A DNA stretch of 64,000 nucleotides, from positions 6,759,540 through 6,823,539 of the forward strand of contig NZ_CP014870.1 of NCBI RefSeq assembly GCF_001661075.1, read 5' to 3'. The DNA comes from Pseudomonas silesiensis (GTDB lineage Bacteria; Pseudomonadota; Gammaproteobacteria; Pseudomonadales; Pseudomonadaceae). Under the pieces are notes generated by a model. The model saw only the letters and a program-made list of their open reading frames with translations. It made no database searches and had not been told where the DNA came from. This document shows positions 1-12,893 of this stretch, piece by piece. The first letter of the stretch is position 1. Each line of letters opens with the position of its first letter. A program made the translations under genes and the position numbers.

Positions 1-988
1 CTTTCGCCGGGTCCGGGCGGGTCTCAAGGAACTCAGGCCACAACGCGAACGGATCGAGTGCTTCGGGTGCGGTGGCGTCGACCACCAGCAGTACGCGATC
101 TGCTTCGCCAATGGCTTTCAAAGCCCGTTCAACGCCGATTTTCTCCACTTGGTCATCGGTATCCCGCAGACCCGCGGTATCGACCACATGCAGCGGCATG
201 CCATCGATGTGGATATGTTCGCGGAGAATGTCACGAGTCGTGCCGGCCACCTCGGTGACGATCGCCGCTTCACGACCGGCCAAAGCGTTCAGCAGGCTGG
301 ATTTACCCGCATTCGGTCGACCAGCGATCACCACCGTCATACCGTCGCGCAGCAATGCACCCTGCCCGGCTTCGCGCACTACGGTGGATAACTCATCACG
401 TACCTTGTCGAGCATGCTCAACACATGGCCATCGGCAAGGAAGTCGATCTCCTCTTCGGGGAAGTCGATGGCCGCTTCGACGTAGATCCGCAGGCCAATC
501 AATTGCTCGGTGAGGTTATGCACACGCTCGGAAAATGCGCCCTGCAACGAACGCAGTGCATTACGTGCCGCCTGGGCCGAGCTTGCCTCGATCAAGTCAG
601 CGATGGCTTCGGCCTGGGCCAGGTCAAGTTTGTCGTTGAGGAAGGCGCGTTCGCTGAATTCACCGGGCCGAGCCAGGCGGCAGCCCAGTTCCAGGCAACG
701 TTTGAGCAGCATATCCAGAACAATCGGACCGCCATGGCCCTGGAGTTCGAGCACATCTTCGCCAGTGAACGAGTTCGGTCCCGGGAAATACAAGGCAATG
801 CCTTGGTCCAGGACCTCATCGTTTCCATTGAAAAATGGCCCGTAGTGGGCGAATCGCGGCTTGAGTTCACGACCGCTGAAGGCCTTGGCAGCGACACTCG
901 CCAGAGGCCCGGAAATACGGACGATGCCGACACCGCCACGACCTTGGGCGGTGGCGACGGCAGCGATGGTTTCACCAGGAACGCTCAT
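1..988 (-). CDS. mnmE: tRNA modification GTPase MnmE, 3' part cut by window edge
   Basis: MnmE works with MnmG to make the carboxymethylaminomethyl modification at wobble uridine 34 of certain tRNAs. The start is ATG at 988, reading [19 protein letters not shown], the usual N-terminus of the folate-binding domain. About 329 residues are visible of the roughly 455 expected. The G domain is present, with the P-loop GRPNAGKSS followed by the switch segment VAGTTRD and the G3 motif DTAGLRDT. The C-terminal helical part with the conserved Cys motif lies beyond the left edge. It is downstream of yidC on the same strand, separated by a strong terminator, so it probably has its own promoter. Identification is secure. 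Confidence 0.97.
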   Translation of the reverse strand, partial: MSVPGETIAAVATAQGRGGVGIVRISGPLASVAAKAFSGRELKPRFAHYGPFFNGNDEVLDQGIALYFPGPNSFTGEDVLELQGHGGPIVLDMLLKRCLELGCRLARPGEFSERAFLNDKLDLAQAEAIADLIEASSAQAARNALRSLQGAFSERVHNLTEQLIGLRIYVEAAIDFPEEEIDFLADGHVLSMLDKVRDELSTVVREAGQGALLRDGMTVVIAGRPNAGKSSLLNALAGREAAIVTEVAGTTRDILREHIHIDGMPLHVVDTAGLRDTDDQVEKIGVERALKAIGEADRVLLVVDATAPEALDPFALWPEFLETRPDPAK

Positions 989-1020
989 AAACCGGTATCC
1001 AGACAAAAGTGACAGATAGC

Positions 1021-1045
1021 AAAACGCCCCACTAGGGGGCGTTTT
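1021..1045 (-). terminator. Rho-independent terminator after yidC
   Basis: A 10-bp perfect stem (1021-1030 with 1036-1045) carries A-runs on one side and T-runs on the other, so it can end transcription in both directions. It lies between the end of yidC and the start of mnmE and should end the rpmH-rnpA-yidD-yidC transcript. Confidence 0.85.
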
Positions 1046-1067
1046 GAGTGGTTAACCACAGAGCAAG

Positions 1068-2756
1068 TTACGCCTCGGCTTTTTTCACAGCCGCTTCGAT
1101 CTTACGCGTGATGTACCACTGTTGGGCGATCGACAACACGTTGTTCACAACCCAGTACAGAACCAGACCAGCCGGGAACCACAGGAAGAAGAAGGTGAAG
1201 ATGATAGGCATCAGCTTCATCACCTTGGCCTGCATCGGATCCGGAGGTGTCGGGTTCAACTGCTGCTGGATAAACATGGTGACACCCATGATGATCGGCA
1301 GAATGAAGAACGGATCCTTGATCGACAAGTCCGTAATCCACAGCATGAATGGCGCCTGGCGCATTTCAACGCTTTCCAGCAGAACCCAGTACAGCGAAAG
1401 GAATACCGGCATCTGCACGAGGATTGGCAAGCAACCACCCAGCGGATTGATCTTCTCTTTCTTGTACAGCTCCATCATGGCTTGCGACATTTTCTGCCGG
1501 TCATCGCCATGTTGCTCTTTCAGCGCAGCCAGTTTCGGTGCCACTGCACGCATGCGCGCCATGGATTTGTAGCTGGCAGCCGACAGAGGGAAGAAAATCC
1601 CCTTGATCAGCATGGTCAGGAAGATGATCGACCAGCCCCAGTTACCGACGATTGCGTGGATGTGTCCCAGCAACCAGAAGATTGGCTGGGCGATGAACCA
1701 CAGAATGCCGTAGTCGACGGTCAGTTCCAGACCTGGGGACAACTCTTTGAGCACTGCCTGGCTTTTCGGGCCCGCGTACAGAACTGCACTGGTCTCGGCT
1801 TTTGCACCTGGCGCGACGCTCATTGCCGGGCCGGTATAACCGATGATGTAGTTGCCCTTGCTGTCTTTACGGGTCTGGACGACGTTGTTTTCGCCCTTCG
1901 CCGGAATCCAGGCGGTAACGAAGTAGTGTTGCAACCAGGCAACCCAACCACCAGTGACCGTTTCCTTCAACTGCGCCTTGTCCATGTCCTTCATGGACAC
2001 TTTCTTGTACGGCTCGTTACTTGTCCACAGGGCAGCGCCCAGGTAAGTCGCGGTACCGGTGGCGGTGGTTGAGGAAGGATCGCCGCTGGCGTCACGCTTC
2101 AGTTGCGCAAACATCGCACCGGACCAGGGCTGCGCGCTCTGGTTATCGATCAGGTAGGACACGGTGACGTCATACAGGCCACGTTTCAGGGTGAAACGCT
2201 TGATGTAATTGACGCCATCCTTGCTGAACTTCAGGTCCACGACCAATTGGTCCTGACCGTCAGCCAGTTGATAAGTCTTCTTCTCCGAGGAGTAGACCGG
2301 GCGACCGGCCGGGCTTGCATCCGGGCCGTTGGTACCGATCAGGCCGCTTTGCGCCAGGTAAGTCAGTTCACCGCCGTTATCGAACAGCTGGAACGGAATT
2401 TCCGGATGGTCCTGACGGCGTGGATACAACGGCAATTTCAGCTGGGCAACATCGCCACCTTGTGGATCGACAGCCAGGTCGAGCACATCCGTTTTGATCT
2501 GGATGAGGTCTTTGCTTGCCGCTACTGGTGTTTCAGCAGGTGCAGTTGCACTGGTATCGCTTGCGGCGCGGGGGATGTCGTCACTGACGGAAGCATTTTT
2601 GCCAGTCGCCGTATCCGGTAGACCCGGTGCGGTAGTACTGGAAGCAACATTCTGAGTCGGCAGGGCAGCCTGGCCATAGTCCTGGTTCCATTTAAGAACC
2701 ATAACGTAGGACACGATTGCCAGGGCGACGATCAGGATCGTGCGTTTGATATCCAT
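1068..2756 (-). CDS. yidC: Membrane protein insertase YidC
   Basis: YidC inserts and folds inner-membrane proteins, alone or with SecYEG. The 562-residue protein has the Gram-negative layout: an N-terminal transmembrane anchor (about residues 5-21), a large periplasmic beta domain, then the conserved five-helix core starting near residue 350 (DYGILWFIAQPIFWLLG) and ending with a short basic tail. The arginine-bearing groove region around MLIKGIFFPLSAASYKSM is present. The gene starts two bases after the yidD stop on the same strand, within the rpmH-rnpA-yidD-yidC transcription unit, which is the standard arrangement beside oriC in gammaproteobacteria. Confidence 0.98.
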   Translation of the reverse strand: MDIKRTILIVALAIVSYVMVLKWNQDYGQAALPTQNVASSTTAPGLPDTATGKNASVSDDIPRAASDTSATAPAETPVAASKDLIQIKTDVLDLAVDPQGGDVAQLKLPLYPRRQDHPEIPFQLFDNGGELTYLAQSGLIGTNGPDASPAGRPVYSSEKKTYQLADGQDQLVVDLKFSKDGVNYIKRFTLKRGLYDVTVSYLIDNQSAQPWSGAMFAQLKRDASGDPSSTTATGTATYLGAALWTSNEPYKKVSMKDMDKAQLKETVTGGWVAWLQHYFVTAWIPAKGENNVVQTRKDSKGNYIIGYTGPAMSVAPGAKAETSAVLYAGPKSQAVLKELSPGLELTVDYGILWFIAQPIFWLLGHIHAIVGNWGWSIIFLTMLIKGIFFPLSAASYKSMARMRAVAPKLAALKEQHGDDRQKMSQAMMELYKKEKINPLGGCLPILVQMPVFLSLYWVLLESVEMRQAPFMLWITDLSIKDPFFILPIIMGVTMFIQQQLNPTPPDPMQAKVMKLMPIIFTFFFLWFPAGLVLYWVVNNVLSIAQQWYITRKIEAAVKKAEA

Positions 2757-2758
2757 GA

Positions 2759-3004
2759 TTACTCGGCCATCGAAGAAGAACGGGAGGTAGGGATAGATGG
2801 AACCGGGTCATAACCACCGGGATTCCACGGATGACAGCGACCTAAACGACGAAAGGCCAGCCAGCCACCGCGCAGAAGGCCATGATTTTCTATGGCTTCA
2901 TACGCGTAGCAGGAACAACTGGGGTAGAAACGACAGTGACTGGCCATCAGGGGACTAATGGCATAGCGATAAAACTGGATCGGAACGAGTGCCAGTTTAC
3001 GCAT
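2759..3004 (-). CDS. yidD: Membrane protein insertion efficiency factor YidD
   Basis: YidD is a small membrane-associated protein thought to help YidC-dependent insertion. The 81-residue protein shows the family pattern: an amphipathic N-terminus ([19 protein letters not shown]), the cysteine block [11 protein letters not shown], and the signature [15 protein letters not shown]. It overlaps the end of rnpA by 8 bases and ends two bases before yidC, so translation is probably coupled along the set. Confidence 0.95.
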   Translation of the reverse strand: MRKLALVPIQFYRYAISPLMASHCRFYPSCSCYAYEAIENHGLLRGGWLAFRRLGRCHPWNPGGYDPVPSIPTSRSSSMAE

Positions 3005-3398
3005 CGGGACTGTCTACCCCTACAGTTTCGGTTTTGACTGCTGGTACCGGCGAGCTGCGTGCCAGACGCTTCCAGAGTTTGCCGAAATGCTGAATCAATT
3101 CGGGGTTTTCTACGTCGCCCAAACCTTTGCGCGCGACGATTACGATGTCCCAGCCGACCAGTGAGTCCTGGTTCAGACGGAACGATTCGCGCATCAGACG
3201 TTTGAGGCGATTGCGCTCGACGGAGAGCTTTACGCTCTTTTTCCCGATAACCAACCCGAGACGGGGGTGATCAAGATCGTTGTTGCGCGCAAGGAGCAGG
3301 AGATTTTTCCCCGGAACCTTGCCGGTAGGGGAGTCAAAGACTGCCTTGAAATGCCGGGGGGTAAGCAGGCGCTTTTCCCGACTGAAGTCCTGACTCAC
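2997..3398 (-). CDS. rnpA: Ribonuclease P protein component
   Basis: RnpA binds the RNase P RNA and supports 5' maturation of tRNAs. I chose the GTG at 3398 ([17 protein letters not shown]), which gives 133 residues, the usual size in Pseudomonas. The open frame runs further upstream but would overlap rpmH. The RNR motif is visible ([15 protein letters not shown]) with the basic helix that contacts RNA. The start lies 16 bases after the rpmH stop; the purine run GGAG directly abuts the GTG, so the initiation signal is unusually compact. It is co-transcribed with rpmH as in most bacteria. Confidence 0.95.
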   Translation of the reverse strand: MSQDFSREKRLLTPRHFKAVFDSPTGKVPGKNLLLLARNNDLDHPRLGLVIGKKSVKLSVERNRLKRLMRESFRLNQDSLVGWDIVIVARKGLGDVENPELIQHFGKLWKRLARSSPVPAVKTETVGVDSPDA

Positions 3399-3414
3399 CT
3401 CCAGTGCCGGATTA

Positions 3415-3549
3415 TCAAACTGCCAGACGCGCACGACCTTTGGCGCGACGACGCGACAGGACGGCACGACCGTTCTTGGTAGCCATGCGAGCACGGAAAC
3501 CGTGGGTACGAGCGCGTTTGATGGTGCTTGGTTGGAAAGTACGTTTCAT
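3415..3549 (-). CDS. rpmH: 50S ribosomal protein L34
   Basis: L34 is a small basic protein of the large ribosomal subunit. The 44-residue frame starts at ATG 3549 with [19 protein letters not shown] and ends GRARLAV, the almost invariant L34 sequence. It is the first gene of the leftward operon that starts at the oriC edge. A strong promoter lies about 62 bases upstream of the start codon. Confidence 0.97.
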   Translation of the reverse strand: MKRTFQPSTIKRARTHGFRARMATKNGRAVLSRRRAKGRARLAV

Positions 3550-3610
3550 TGTCGTGTTACCTGATTCGTCCACAACGGGCCGGAATGGCCCCCGTTTTAA
3601 GAGACCGGGG

Positions 3611-3639
3611 ATTCTAGAGAAAGCAAGCCTCTAGGTCAA
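3611..3639 (-). promoter_or_regulatory. Sigma-70 promoter for rpmH operon
   Basis: On the minus strand TTGACC (3639-3634) and TAGAAT (3616-3611) are separated by exactly 17 bases. This is one mismatch from consensus in the -35 box and one in the -10 box. It points leftwards into rpmH. Confidence 0.8.
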
Positions 3640-4115
3640 TTTCCAACCAGCGTTTCCTTATAAATAGATCTCGAGGGGTTTTTGCGGTGCCGGCCCTTCG
3701 CTAGATATAGAAATAAAGAAGGAAAGTATTTAAAGCTTTTCTGTAAAGCTTATAAAAGCTAGGGGCGGCATCATCTGTGGATAACTGCCTTTAGGCCGTC
3801 TAACCCGTGATGTACAGAGGATGACAACTACCGTGGAAAACGGTGGTCAGCCTGTGCTGCGCTGTCGGATAAGCTGTGTGTGAAAGGGCTACTTATCCAC
3901 AGCCTGGTTATCCACCGAGTTTCGCCCCCACTTGTGCAACGACCTTACGGGCGGTTATCCACAGAGCTTATGCACAGACCATTGGTCGTCTTTTTTAGCG
4001 GTAAAATCGTGATTCTTCTTCGGAGGTGAACACGCTACGTGTGGATAAGTAGGCGGCTGGTCGCTACAATGGCCGCTTGTTTTTGCCTCACCGGCTTTCA
4101 ACTTAGGGGATATCC
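3640..4115. other. oriC: Origin of replication oriC (rpmH-dnaA spacer)
   Basis: This gene-free spacer holds the features of a Pseudomonas chromosomal origin. Perfect DnaA boxes (TTATCCACA) lie at 3776-3784 (-), 3893-3901 (+), 3955-3963 (+) and 4040-4048 (-). One-mismatch boxes lie at 3908-3916 (+) and 3968-3976 (+). An A+T-rich stretch at about 3655-3760, rich in A/T-only runs, is the best candidate for the unwinding element. The exact borders and the unwinding side are inferred from layout. Confidence 0.92.
4042..4070 (+). promoter_or_regulatory. Putative dnaA promoter overlapped by a DnaA box
   Basis: TACAAT at 4065-4070 lies 17 bases after TGGATA at 4042-4047. The latter is inside the DnaA box at 4040-4048, so DnaA bound there would cover the -35 element. 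This would fit autorepression of dnaA. The -10 match is good and the -35 match is weak. Confidence 0.55.
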
Positions 4116-5636
4116 GTGTCAGTGGAACTATGGCAGCAGTGCGTGGAGCTTTTGCGCGATGAGCTGCCTGCCCAACAATTCAACACTTGGATCCGTCCGC
4201 TACAGGTCGAAGCCGAAGGCGACGAGTTGCGTGTCTACGCACCGAATCGTTTTGTTCTCGACTGGGTAAACGAAAAGTACCTGGGTCGCGTCCTCGAACT
4301 GCTGGATGAGCATGGCAATGGCATGACGCCTGCGCTCTCCTTATTAATAGGCAGCAAACGCAGTTCGGCGCCACGCGCCGCTCCCAATGCGCCGCTGGCT
4401 GCTGCCGCGTCCCAGGCACAGGCGGCTCAAGCGCCTGTCAGCGCTCAGGCGCCCGCACCAGCCTCCATGCCGACCAAGCGATCGACGCAAAAAGTTGCCG
4501 ACGTCAGTGAGGAGCCATCCCGCGACAGTTTCGACCCGATGGCGGGTGCGAGTTCTCAACAGGCCCCGGTCCGCTCTGAACAGCGCACCGTCCAGGTCGA
4601 AGGTGCGCTCAAGCACACCAGTTACCTGAACCGCACTTTTACCTTTGAGAACTTCGTCGAAGGCAAGTCCAACCAACTGGCCCGGGCCGCGGCCTGGCAG
4701 GTAGCGGACAACCCCAAGCACGGTTACAACCCGCTCTTCCTTTATGGTGGCGTTGGCTTGGGTAAGACCCACTTGATGCACGCTGTGGGTAACCACCTGT
4801 TAAAGAAGAATCCGAATGCCAAGGTCGTGTACCTGCATTCCGAGCGTTTCGTGGCCGACATGGTCAAGGCGCTGCAACTGAACGCGATCAACGAATTCAA
4901 GCGCTTCTACCGTTCGGTGGATGCGCTGTTGATCGATGACATTCAGTTCTTTGCCCGCAAGGAACGTTCCCAGGAAGAGTTTTTCCACACCTTCAATGCC
5001 CTGCTTGAAGGTGGGCAGCAGGTCATTCTTACCAGTGACCGCTATCCTAAAGAAATCGAAGGCCTTGAAGAGCGCCTCAAGTCCCGCTTCGGTTGGGGGC
5101 TGACGGTTGCCGTCGAGCCGCCGGAACTGGAAACCCGCGTGGCGATCCTGATGAAAAAGGCCGACCAGGCCAAAGTCGATCTGCCACACGACGCGGCGTT
5201 CTTCATTGCCCAGCGCATTCGCTCCAACGTTCGTGAACTGGAAGGCGCGCTTAAACGCGTGATCGCCCACTCGCACTTCATGGGGCGCGACATCACCATC
5301 GAGTTGATTCGCGAATCCCTGAAAGACCTGTTGGCGCTGCAAGACAAACTGGTCTCTGTGGATAACATTCAGCGAACCGTCGCCGAGTACTACAAGATCA
5401 AGATCTCCGACCTGCTGTCCAAGCGTCGTTCACGCTCGGTCGCTCGTCCGCGTCAGGTTGCCATGGCGTTGTCCAAAGAGTTGACTAACCACAGCCTGCC
5501 GGAAATCGGCGACGTGTTTGGTGGTCGCGATCACACGACTGTTTTGCACGCCTGCCGCAAGATCAACGAACTCAAGGAATCCGACGCGGACATCCGCGAG
5601 GACTACAAGAACCTGCTGCGTACACTGACCACTTGA
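4116..5636 (+). CDS. dnaA: Chromosomal replication initiator DnaA
   Basis: DnaA binds oriC boxes as ATP-DnaA, melts the origin and loads the helicase. The 506-residue protein starts at GTG 4116 ([16 protein letters not shown]) after the purine run AGGGGA. Domain I covers about residues 1-81, then comes an Ala/Pro/Gln-rich linker (about 85-165). The AAA+ domain has Walker [10 protein letters not shown] (about 210-218) and Walker [10 protein letters not shown] (about 270). The C-terminal DNA-binding domain carries the signature [15 protein letters not shown] (about 468-482). The gene itself contains a perfect DnaA box at 5357-5365. It is the first gene of dnaA-dnaN-recF-gyrB. Confidence 0.99.
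   Translation: MSVELWQQCVELLRDELPAQQFNTWIRPLQVEAEGDELRVYAPNRFVLDWVNEKYLGRVLELLDEHGNGMTPALSLLIGSKRSSAPRAAPNAPLAAAASQAQAAQAPVSAQAPAPASMPTKRSTQKVADVSEEPSRDSFDPMAGASSQQAPVRSEQRTVQVEGALKHTSYLNRTFTFENFVEGKSNQLARAAAWQVADNPKHGYNPLFLYGGVGLGKTHLMHAVGNHLLKKNPNAKVVYLHSERFVADMVKALQLNAINEFKRFYRSVDALLIDDIQFFARKERSQEEFFHTFNALLEGGQQVILTSDRYPKEIEGLEERLKSRFGWGLTVAVEPPELETRVAILMKKADQAKVDLPHDAAFFIAQRIRSNVRELEGALKRVIAHSHFMGRDITIELIRESLKDLLALQDKLVSVDNIQRTVAEYYKIKISDLLSKRRSRSVARPRQVAMALSKELTNHSLPEIGDVFGGRDHTTVLHACRKINELKESDADIREDYKNLLRTLTT
5357..5365 (-). promoter_or_regulatory. Perfect DnaA box in dnaA coding sequence
   Basis: TGTGGATAA (TTATCCACA on the minus strand) lies within dnaA, about 1.3 kb from the oriC cluster. 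Confidence 0.6.
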
Positions 5637-5675
5637 TGAACACCAGCGCAGCTTATTAAGGCAAGGGACTAGACC

Positions 5676-6779
5676 ATGCATTTCACCATTCAACGCGAAG
5701 CCCTGTTGAAACCACTGCAACTGGTCGCAGGCGTCGTCGAGCGCCGACAGACCTTGCCGGTGCTCTCCAACGTGCTGCTGGTTGTCGAAGGCCAGCAACT
5801 GTCGCTGACCGGTACCGACCTGGAAGTCGAGCTGGTCGGTCGTGTCCAACTCGAAGAGCCTGCCGATCCGGGTTCCATCACGGTACCTGCGCGCAAGCTG
5901 ATGGACATCTGCAAAAGCTTGCCGAACGACGCACTGATCGACATCAAGGTCGACGAGCAGAAGCTTGTGGTGAAGGCCGGCCGTAGCCGCTTTACCTTGT
6001 CGACGCTGCCGGCTAATGATTTCCCGACAGTGGAAGAAGGCCCTGGCTCGCTGACCTGCAGCCTGGAGCAAAGCAAATTGCGTCGTCTGATCGAGCGCAC
6101 CAGCTTTGCCATGGCGCAGCAGGACGTGCGTTACTACCTGAACGGCATGCTGCTGGAAGTCTCTGCCGGCATCATCCGCGCCGTGGCAACAGACGGTCAC
6201 CGCCTGGCCATGTGCTCGATGCAGGCCGATATCGGGCAGCCGGATCGCCACCAGGTCATCGTGCCGCGCAAGGGTATCCTTGAGCTGGCGCGCTTGCTGA
6301 CCGAACCGGACGGCATCGTCAGCATCGTCCTGGGTCAACACCACATCCGCGCCACCACCGGTGAGTTCACCTTCACCTCGAAACTGGTCGACGGCAAATT
6401 CCCTGACTATGAGCGCGTTCTGCCCAAAGGCGGCGACAAGCTGGTGTTGGGTGATCGTCAGGCGCTGCGTGAAGCTTTCAGCCGTACCGCGATTTTGTCC
6501 AACGAGAAGTACCGTGGTATTCGCCTGCAACTGGCCAATGGCCAGCTCAAGATCCAGGCCAATAACCCGGAGCAGGAAGAAGCGGAAGAAGAAGTGGGTG
6601 TCGAGTACAACGGCGGCCCGCTGGAAATCGGCTTCAACGTGAGCTATCTGCTCGACGTGCTAGGCGTGATGACTACTGAGCAAGTTCGACTGATCCTGTC
6701 CGACTCCAACAGCAGCGCACTGGTGCAAGAGTCCGACAATGACGACTCGGCCTACGTTGTCATGCCGATGCGTCTGTAA
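5676..6779 (+). CDS. dnaN: DNA polymerase III beta sliding clamp
   Basis: DnaN forms the dimeric ring that tethers DNA polymerase III to the template and recruits other repair proteins. It has 367 residues, normal for the family, starting MHFTIQREALLKPLQLVAGVVERRQTLPVLSN (quoted in part) and ending YVVMPMRL, the typical clamp C-terminus that lines the protein-binding pocket. Three clamp domains fit the length. It lies 39 bases after dnaA and 20 bases before recF, in the standard order. Confidence 0.99.
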   Translation: MHFTIQREALLKPLQLVAGVVERRQTLPVLSNVLLVVEGQQLSLTGTDLEVELVGRVQLEEPADPGSITVPARKLMDICKSLPNDALIDIKVDEQKLVVKAGRSRFTLSTLPANDFPTVEEGPGSLTCSLEQSKLRRLIERTSFAMAQQDVRYYLNGMLLEVSAGIIRAVATDGHRLAMCSMQADIGQPDRHQVIVPRKGILELARLLTEPDGIVSIVLGQHHIRATTGEFTFTSKLVDGKFPDYERVLPKGGDKLVLGDRQALREAFSRTAILSNEKYRGIRLQLANGQLKIQANNPEQEEAEEEVGVEYNGGPLEIGFNVSYLLDVLGVMTTEQVRLILSDSNSSALVQESDNDDSAYVVMPMRL

Positions 6780-6799
6780 TCATGTTCAGCAGAAGCTAG

Positions 6800-10326
<3,527 letters not shown>

Positions 10327-10343
10327 TCCAGCGTACATGCCAA

Positions 10344-10375
10344 AAAAAGGCCAACGCTCACGCGTTGGCCTTTTT
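10344..10375 (+). terminator. Rho-independent terminator after gyrB
   Basis: A GC-rich 9-bp stem (10349-10357 with 10362-10370) and loop TCAC, flanked by A-run and T-run, lies 20 bases after the gyrB stop. It is symmetric, so it can also stop leftward transcription from the response regulator. Confidence 0.9.
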
Positions 10376-10450
10376 ATTTACCCGTCGAAATGTTTGTCCG
10401 ATTAAAGATCGTCCGAACGAGGCCCGAGCCTTCAGACGATCTTTTGATCT

Positions 10451-11170
10451 TCATTCGACTGCCACCCCCACACTTTCCAACCGATACCCATACCCGTAAA
10501 TCGTCAGCAGTTGCCAACCGCGATCAGCCGTCAGCCCCAGCTTGTTGCGCAGGCGATAAATGTGGGTATCCAGCGGCCGGGAAGACACCATCTCTTCATG
10601 GGTCCAGAACCGCTCATACAGGTACTCTCGGGACAGCGGCCGTCCCAGGTTACTGAACAGGCAACGCGCCAGTCGGTATTCGCGCTCAGTCATCCCTATC
10701 GGTTTGCCGGCGCGTTTTACCGTCAACTCGGCATCATCGAATACCAGGTCATTGAAACTCAGCACCTCGGTAGCTGCCGCACGTTGCTGGCTATGCCGGC
10801 GCAACACAGCCGCCACTCGGGCTTTCAGTTCATTGGGTCGAAACGGCTTGCTGACGTAATCGTCGGCACCTGCATTCAACGCCTGGACGATATCGCTTTC
10901 GCCATCGCGACTGGTCAGCATGATCGCGGCAGGCGGTGCGTCCATGTGCTCGCGGGTCCAGCGTAACAGCGACAGGCCGCTGAAGCCTGGCAATTGCCAA
11001 TCGAGGATAAGCAAGTCGAAGGTTTCCCGCCGCAATTGGCGTAACAGGTCTTCTCCCTGCTCGAAGCTGTGCAATGACCAGGCAGGTTCACCCGGTTCGG
11101 CCATCTGCCGCAAAGTCTGTTCAACCCTGCGCAGTTCTGCCGGTTCGTCATCCAGTATCGCGACACGCAT
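10451..11170 (-). CDS. OmpR-type response regulator, partner of the adjacent kinase
   Basis: This is a 239-residue two-domain regulator. The receiver domain (residues about 1-120) has the acidic pair DD at 7-8, phospho-acceptor Asp57 in LLILDWQLPG, and Lys in YVSKPFRP. The C-terminal winged helix (about 145-232) ends with the typical LTIYGYGYRLE segment. The start ATG at 11170 follows the purine run AAAGGA; a longer open frame upstream has no such signal. It is divergent from the sensor kinase at 11342, with which it most likely forms a two-component pair. The signal and targets cannot be read from the sequence. Confidence 0.88.
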   Translation of the reverse strand: MRVAILDDEPAELRRVEQTLRQMAEPGEPAWSLHSFEQGEDLLRQLRRETFDLLILDWQLPGFSGLSLLRWTREHMDAPPAAIMLTSRDGESDIVQALNAGADDYVSKPFRPNELKARVAAVLRRHSQQRAAATEVLSFNDLVFDDAELTVKRAGKPIGMTEREYRLARCLFSNLGRPLSREYLYERFWTHEEMVSSRPLDTHIYRLRNKLGLTADRGWQLLTIYGYGYRLESVGVAVE

Positions 11171-11301
11171 GTACGTTATTCCTTTGGCGGCCAGCATGTT
11201 ATCTGACAATACACGTTCGGCTCGAGAGTGAAAGTAAGCAGCTTTCCGTTGGTCGTGTCCGCTATGATTCTTCACGCGCCCTCCTCCGGGAACTGTGACC
11301 C

Positions 11302-11349
11302 ATGAACGAAATTCCCTACAACCATTACGACAGTATTGCCTATGAATAA
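11302..11349 (+). CDS. Possible 15-residue leader ORF before the sensor kinase
   Basis: ATG at 11302 opens a 15-codon frame (MNEIPYNHYDSIAYE) that ends at 11349 and overlaps the kinase start at 11342 in another frame. A GGGA run lies about 10 bases upstream. It could couple translation into the kinase or be chance; it could also be the remnant of a longer upstream gene. No homologue is recognised. Confidence 0.25.
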   Translation: MNEIPYNHYDSIAYE

Positions 11350-12874
11350 TGAACGCCGCCGGGAAAGTCGCGAGCCGACTCAAGTCCAAAGGTTGTTCCG
11401 GCAATTGGTCCGCGAATGGCTGTGGATAAGCTTGCTTTTACTACCCCTGACTGGCCTTCTTTCATTCAATGCCGAGACCAGTCACCGAAATGGGTCGGGT
11501 GCGTGGGGCGCGTTGTTGTCTGTTTGTCTGGTCGCCTGTGTCCTGGGTTTGTTGTTGCTACGCCCAAGGCTGGCACTCTGGCTGACCCTGGCAGGCATGA
11601 GCTGTGCGCTGCTGGTAAGCGTAGGGTTAGCGAAACTGGGTTGGTGGTGGTCCCCCACCGCGAGTCTGTTGGGGATGCTGTTTGGTTACCTGATCTGGAA
11701 CTGGCGGCGCTTGAGTGTGGTATTGACCTATTTTGGCTGGGAGCTGGCGCGGCTGGACAGCGAGCCAAAGGTCTTTCCGGAGCGCCGTCGTGTGCAATTT
11801 CCGACTGGCGATCATTTGCTAAGCCAGATCATGGCGCTGGAACAAGCGATGGGTCGAACCCGTGACACCCGTCGCTTTATCGCCGATGGCCTGGAGTATT
11901 TGCCTGTCGCCACTTTAATCAGTGATCCGCACGGCCGGATTTTGCTGGGCAACCGAAATGCCAGGGATCTGTTCGGCACCGATCTGGTGGGCGATGACGT
12001 TCTGGAGCAATTGGCGAAACTGGGCTACCCGGAACTGGTCGAAGGCCCTCGGCCGCTCTTGTCGTCGTTACCGCTGGTGGAATTCAGGGATGTCAGAGAA
12101 CGCAGTCTGCGTCTGGAGCGCGCTGCTTTGTTGCCGGTGGACGGAGAAACGCCTATCGGCTGGTTGTTGAGCCTGACCGATCTCAGCGTCGAGCGTGACG
12201 CCGAGGAGCAACGCGGCGTGTTGTTGCGCTTTTTGTCCCATGACCTGCGGGCGCCTCATTCGGCGATTCTCGCCCTGCTCGACGTGCACCGACATCAATC
12301 CGTCGGGGACACCCAGCTGTTCGATCAGATCGAGTGCCAGGTGCGTCGAGCCCTGGATTTGACTGACGGTTTCGTACAACTGGCCAAGGCCGAGTCAGAG
12401 GCTTATCAGTTTCAGCCGAGCCTGTTTGCAATGATGGTGCTGGATGTCTTCGACCAGACATTGACGATTGCGCAGTTGAAGCAGATTGAAATGGTCCATC
12501 ACCTGGATGATGTCGCGCAGGAAAGCTTGATCATGGCCGATCAGGCGTTGCTGACCCGAGCCTTGTTCAATCTGCTGGAGAATGCCGTCAAATACAGCGG
12601 CCCCGGTACTCGAATCGTTGTGCAGGTCAACTGCGCCGATGGCTGGCTGACGTGCGAGATCATTGATCAAGGTAAAGGCATTGCTGCAGAGGAGCTGCCC
12701 GAACTGTTCAGCCAGTATCGGCGACTGTCTTCAGCCCATGGCATCGATGGCGTGGGTTTGGGGCTGTCGATGGTCAAGGCAGTGATGGATCGACATGGCG
12801 CGAGGATCGAGTGTCAAAGTGTGGTGGGTCAAGGCACGCGTTTCAGGCTGCATTTCCCTTTGTTCAAGGATTGA
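11342..12874 (+). CDS. PAS sensor histidine kinase resembling a CHASE2 kinase without its CHASE2 domain
   Basis: The 510-residue protein has one N-terminal membrane helix (about 27-43) followed almost at once by three more (about 56-74, 77-97, 103-121). A PAS-like region (about 185-290), the phospho-acceptor helix with His300 in FLSHDLRAPHSA, and a HATPase domain with NLLENAVKYSG, DQGKGI and GVGLGLSMVK follow. CHASE2 kinases have helix, extracellular CHASE2 domain, then three helices. Here the extracellular part is about ten residues, so the domain seems lost. ATG 11342 was chosen over TTG 11336; no strong ribosome-binding site is visible. It probably signals to the divergent regulator at 10451. 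Confidence 0.85.
   Translation: MNNERRRESREPTQVQRLFRQLVREWLWISLLLLPLTGLLSFNAETSHRNGSGAWGALLSVCLVACVLGLLLLRPRLALWLTLAGMSCALLVSVGLAKLGWWWSPTASLLGMLFGYLIWNWRRLSVVLTYFGWELARLDSEPKVFPERRRVQFPTGDHLLSQIMALEQAMGRTRDTRRFIADGLEYLPVATLISDPHGRILLGNRNARDLFGTDLVGDDVLEQLAKLGYPELVEGPRPLLSSLPLVEFRDVRERSLRLERAALLPVDGETPIGWLLSLTDLSVERDAEEQRGVLLRFLSHDLRAPHSAILALLDVHRHQSVGDTQLFDQIECQVRRALDLTDGFVQLAKAESEAYQFQPSLFAMMVLDVFDQTLTIAQLKQIEMVHHLDDVAQESLIMADQALLTRALFNLLENAVKYSGPGTRIVVQVNCADGWLTCEIIDQGKGIAAEELPELFSQYRRLSSAHGIDGVGLGLSMVKAVMDRHGARIECQSVVGQGTRFRLHFPLFKD
11421..11429 (-). promoter_or_regulatory. Perfect DnaA box in the sensor kinase gene
   Basis: TGTGGATAA lies in the codons of the first membrane segment of the kinase. 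Confidence 0.5.
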
Positions 12875-12893
12875 ATCGCTGTCATTTCGCCAT

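Noticed and set aside
383..391. GTGGATAA with a one-base mismatch in mnmE, and similar near-boxes at 25954, 30880 and 63929
   Set aside because: One-mismatch DnaA boxes are expected more often by chance, so they were left out of the count.
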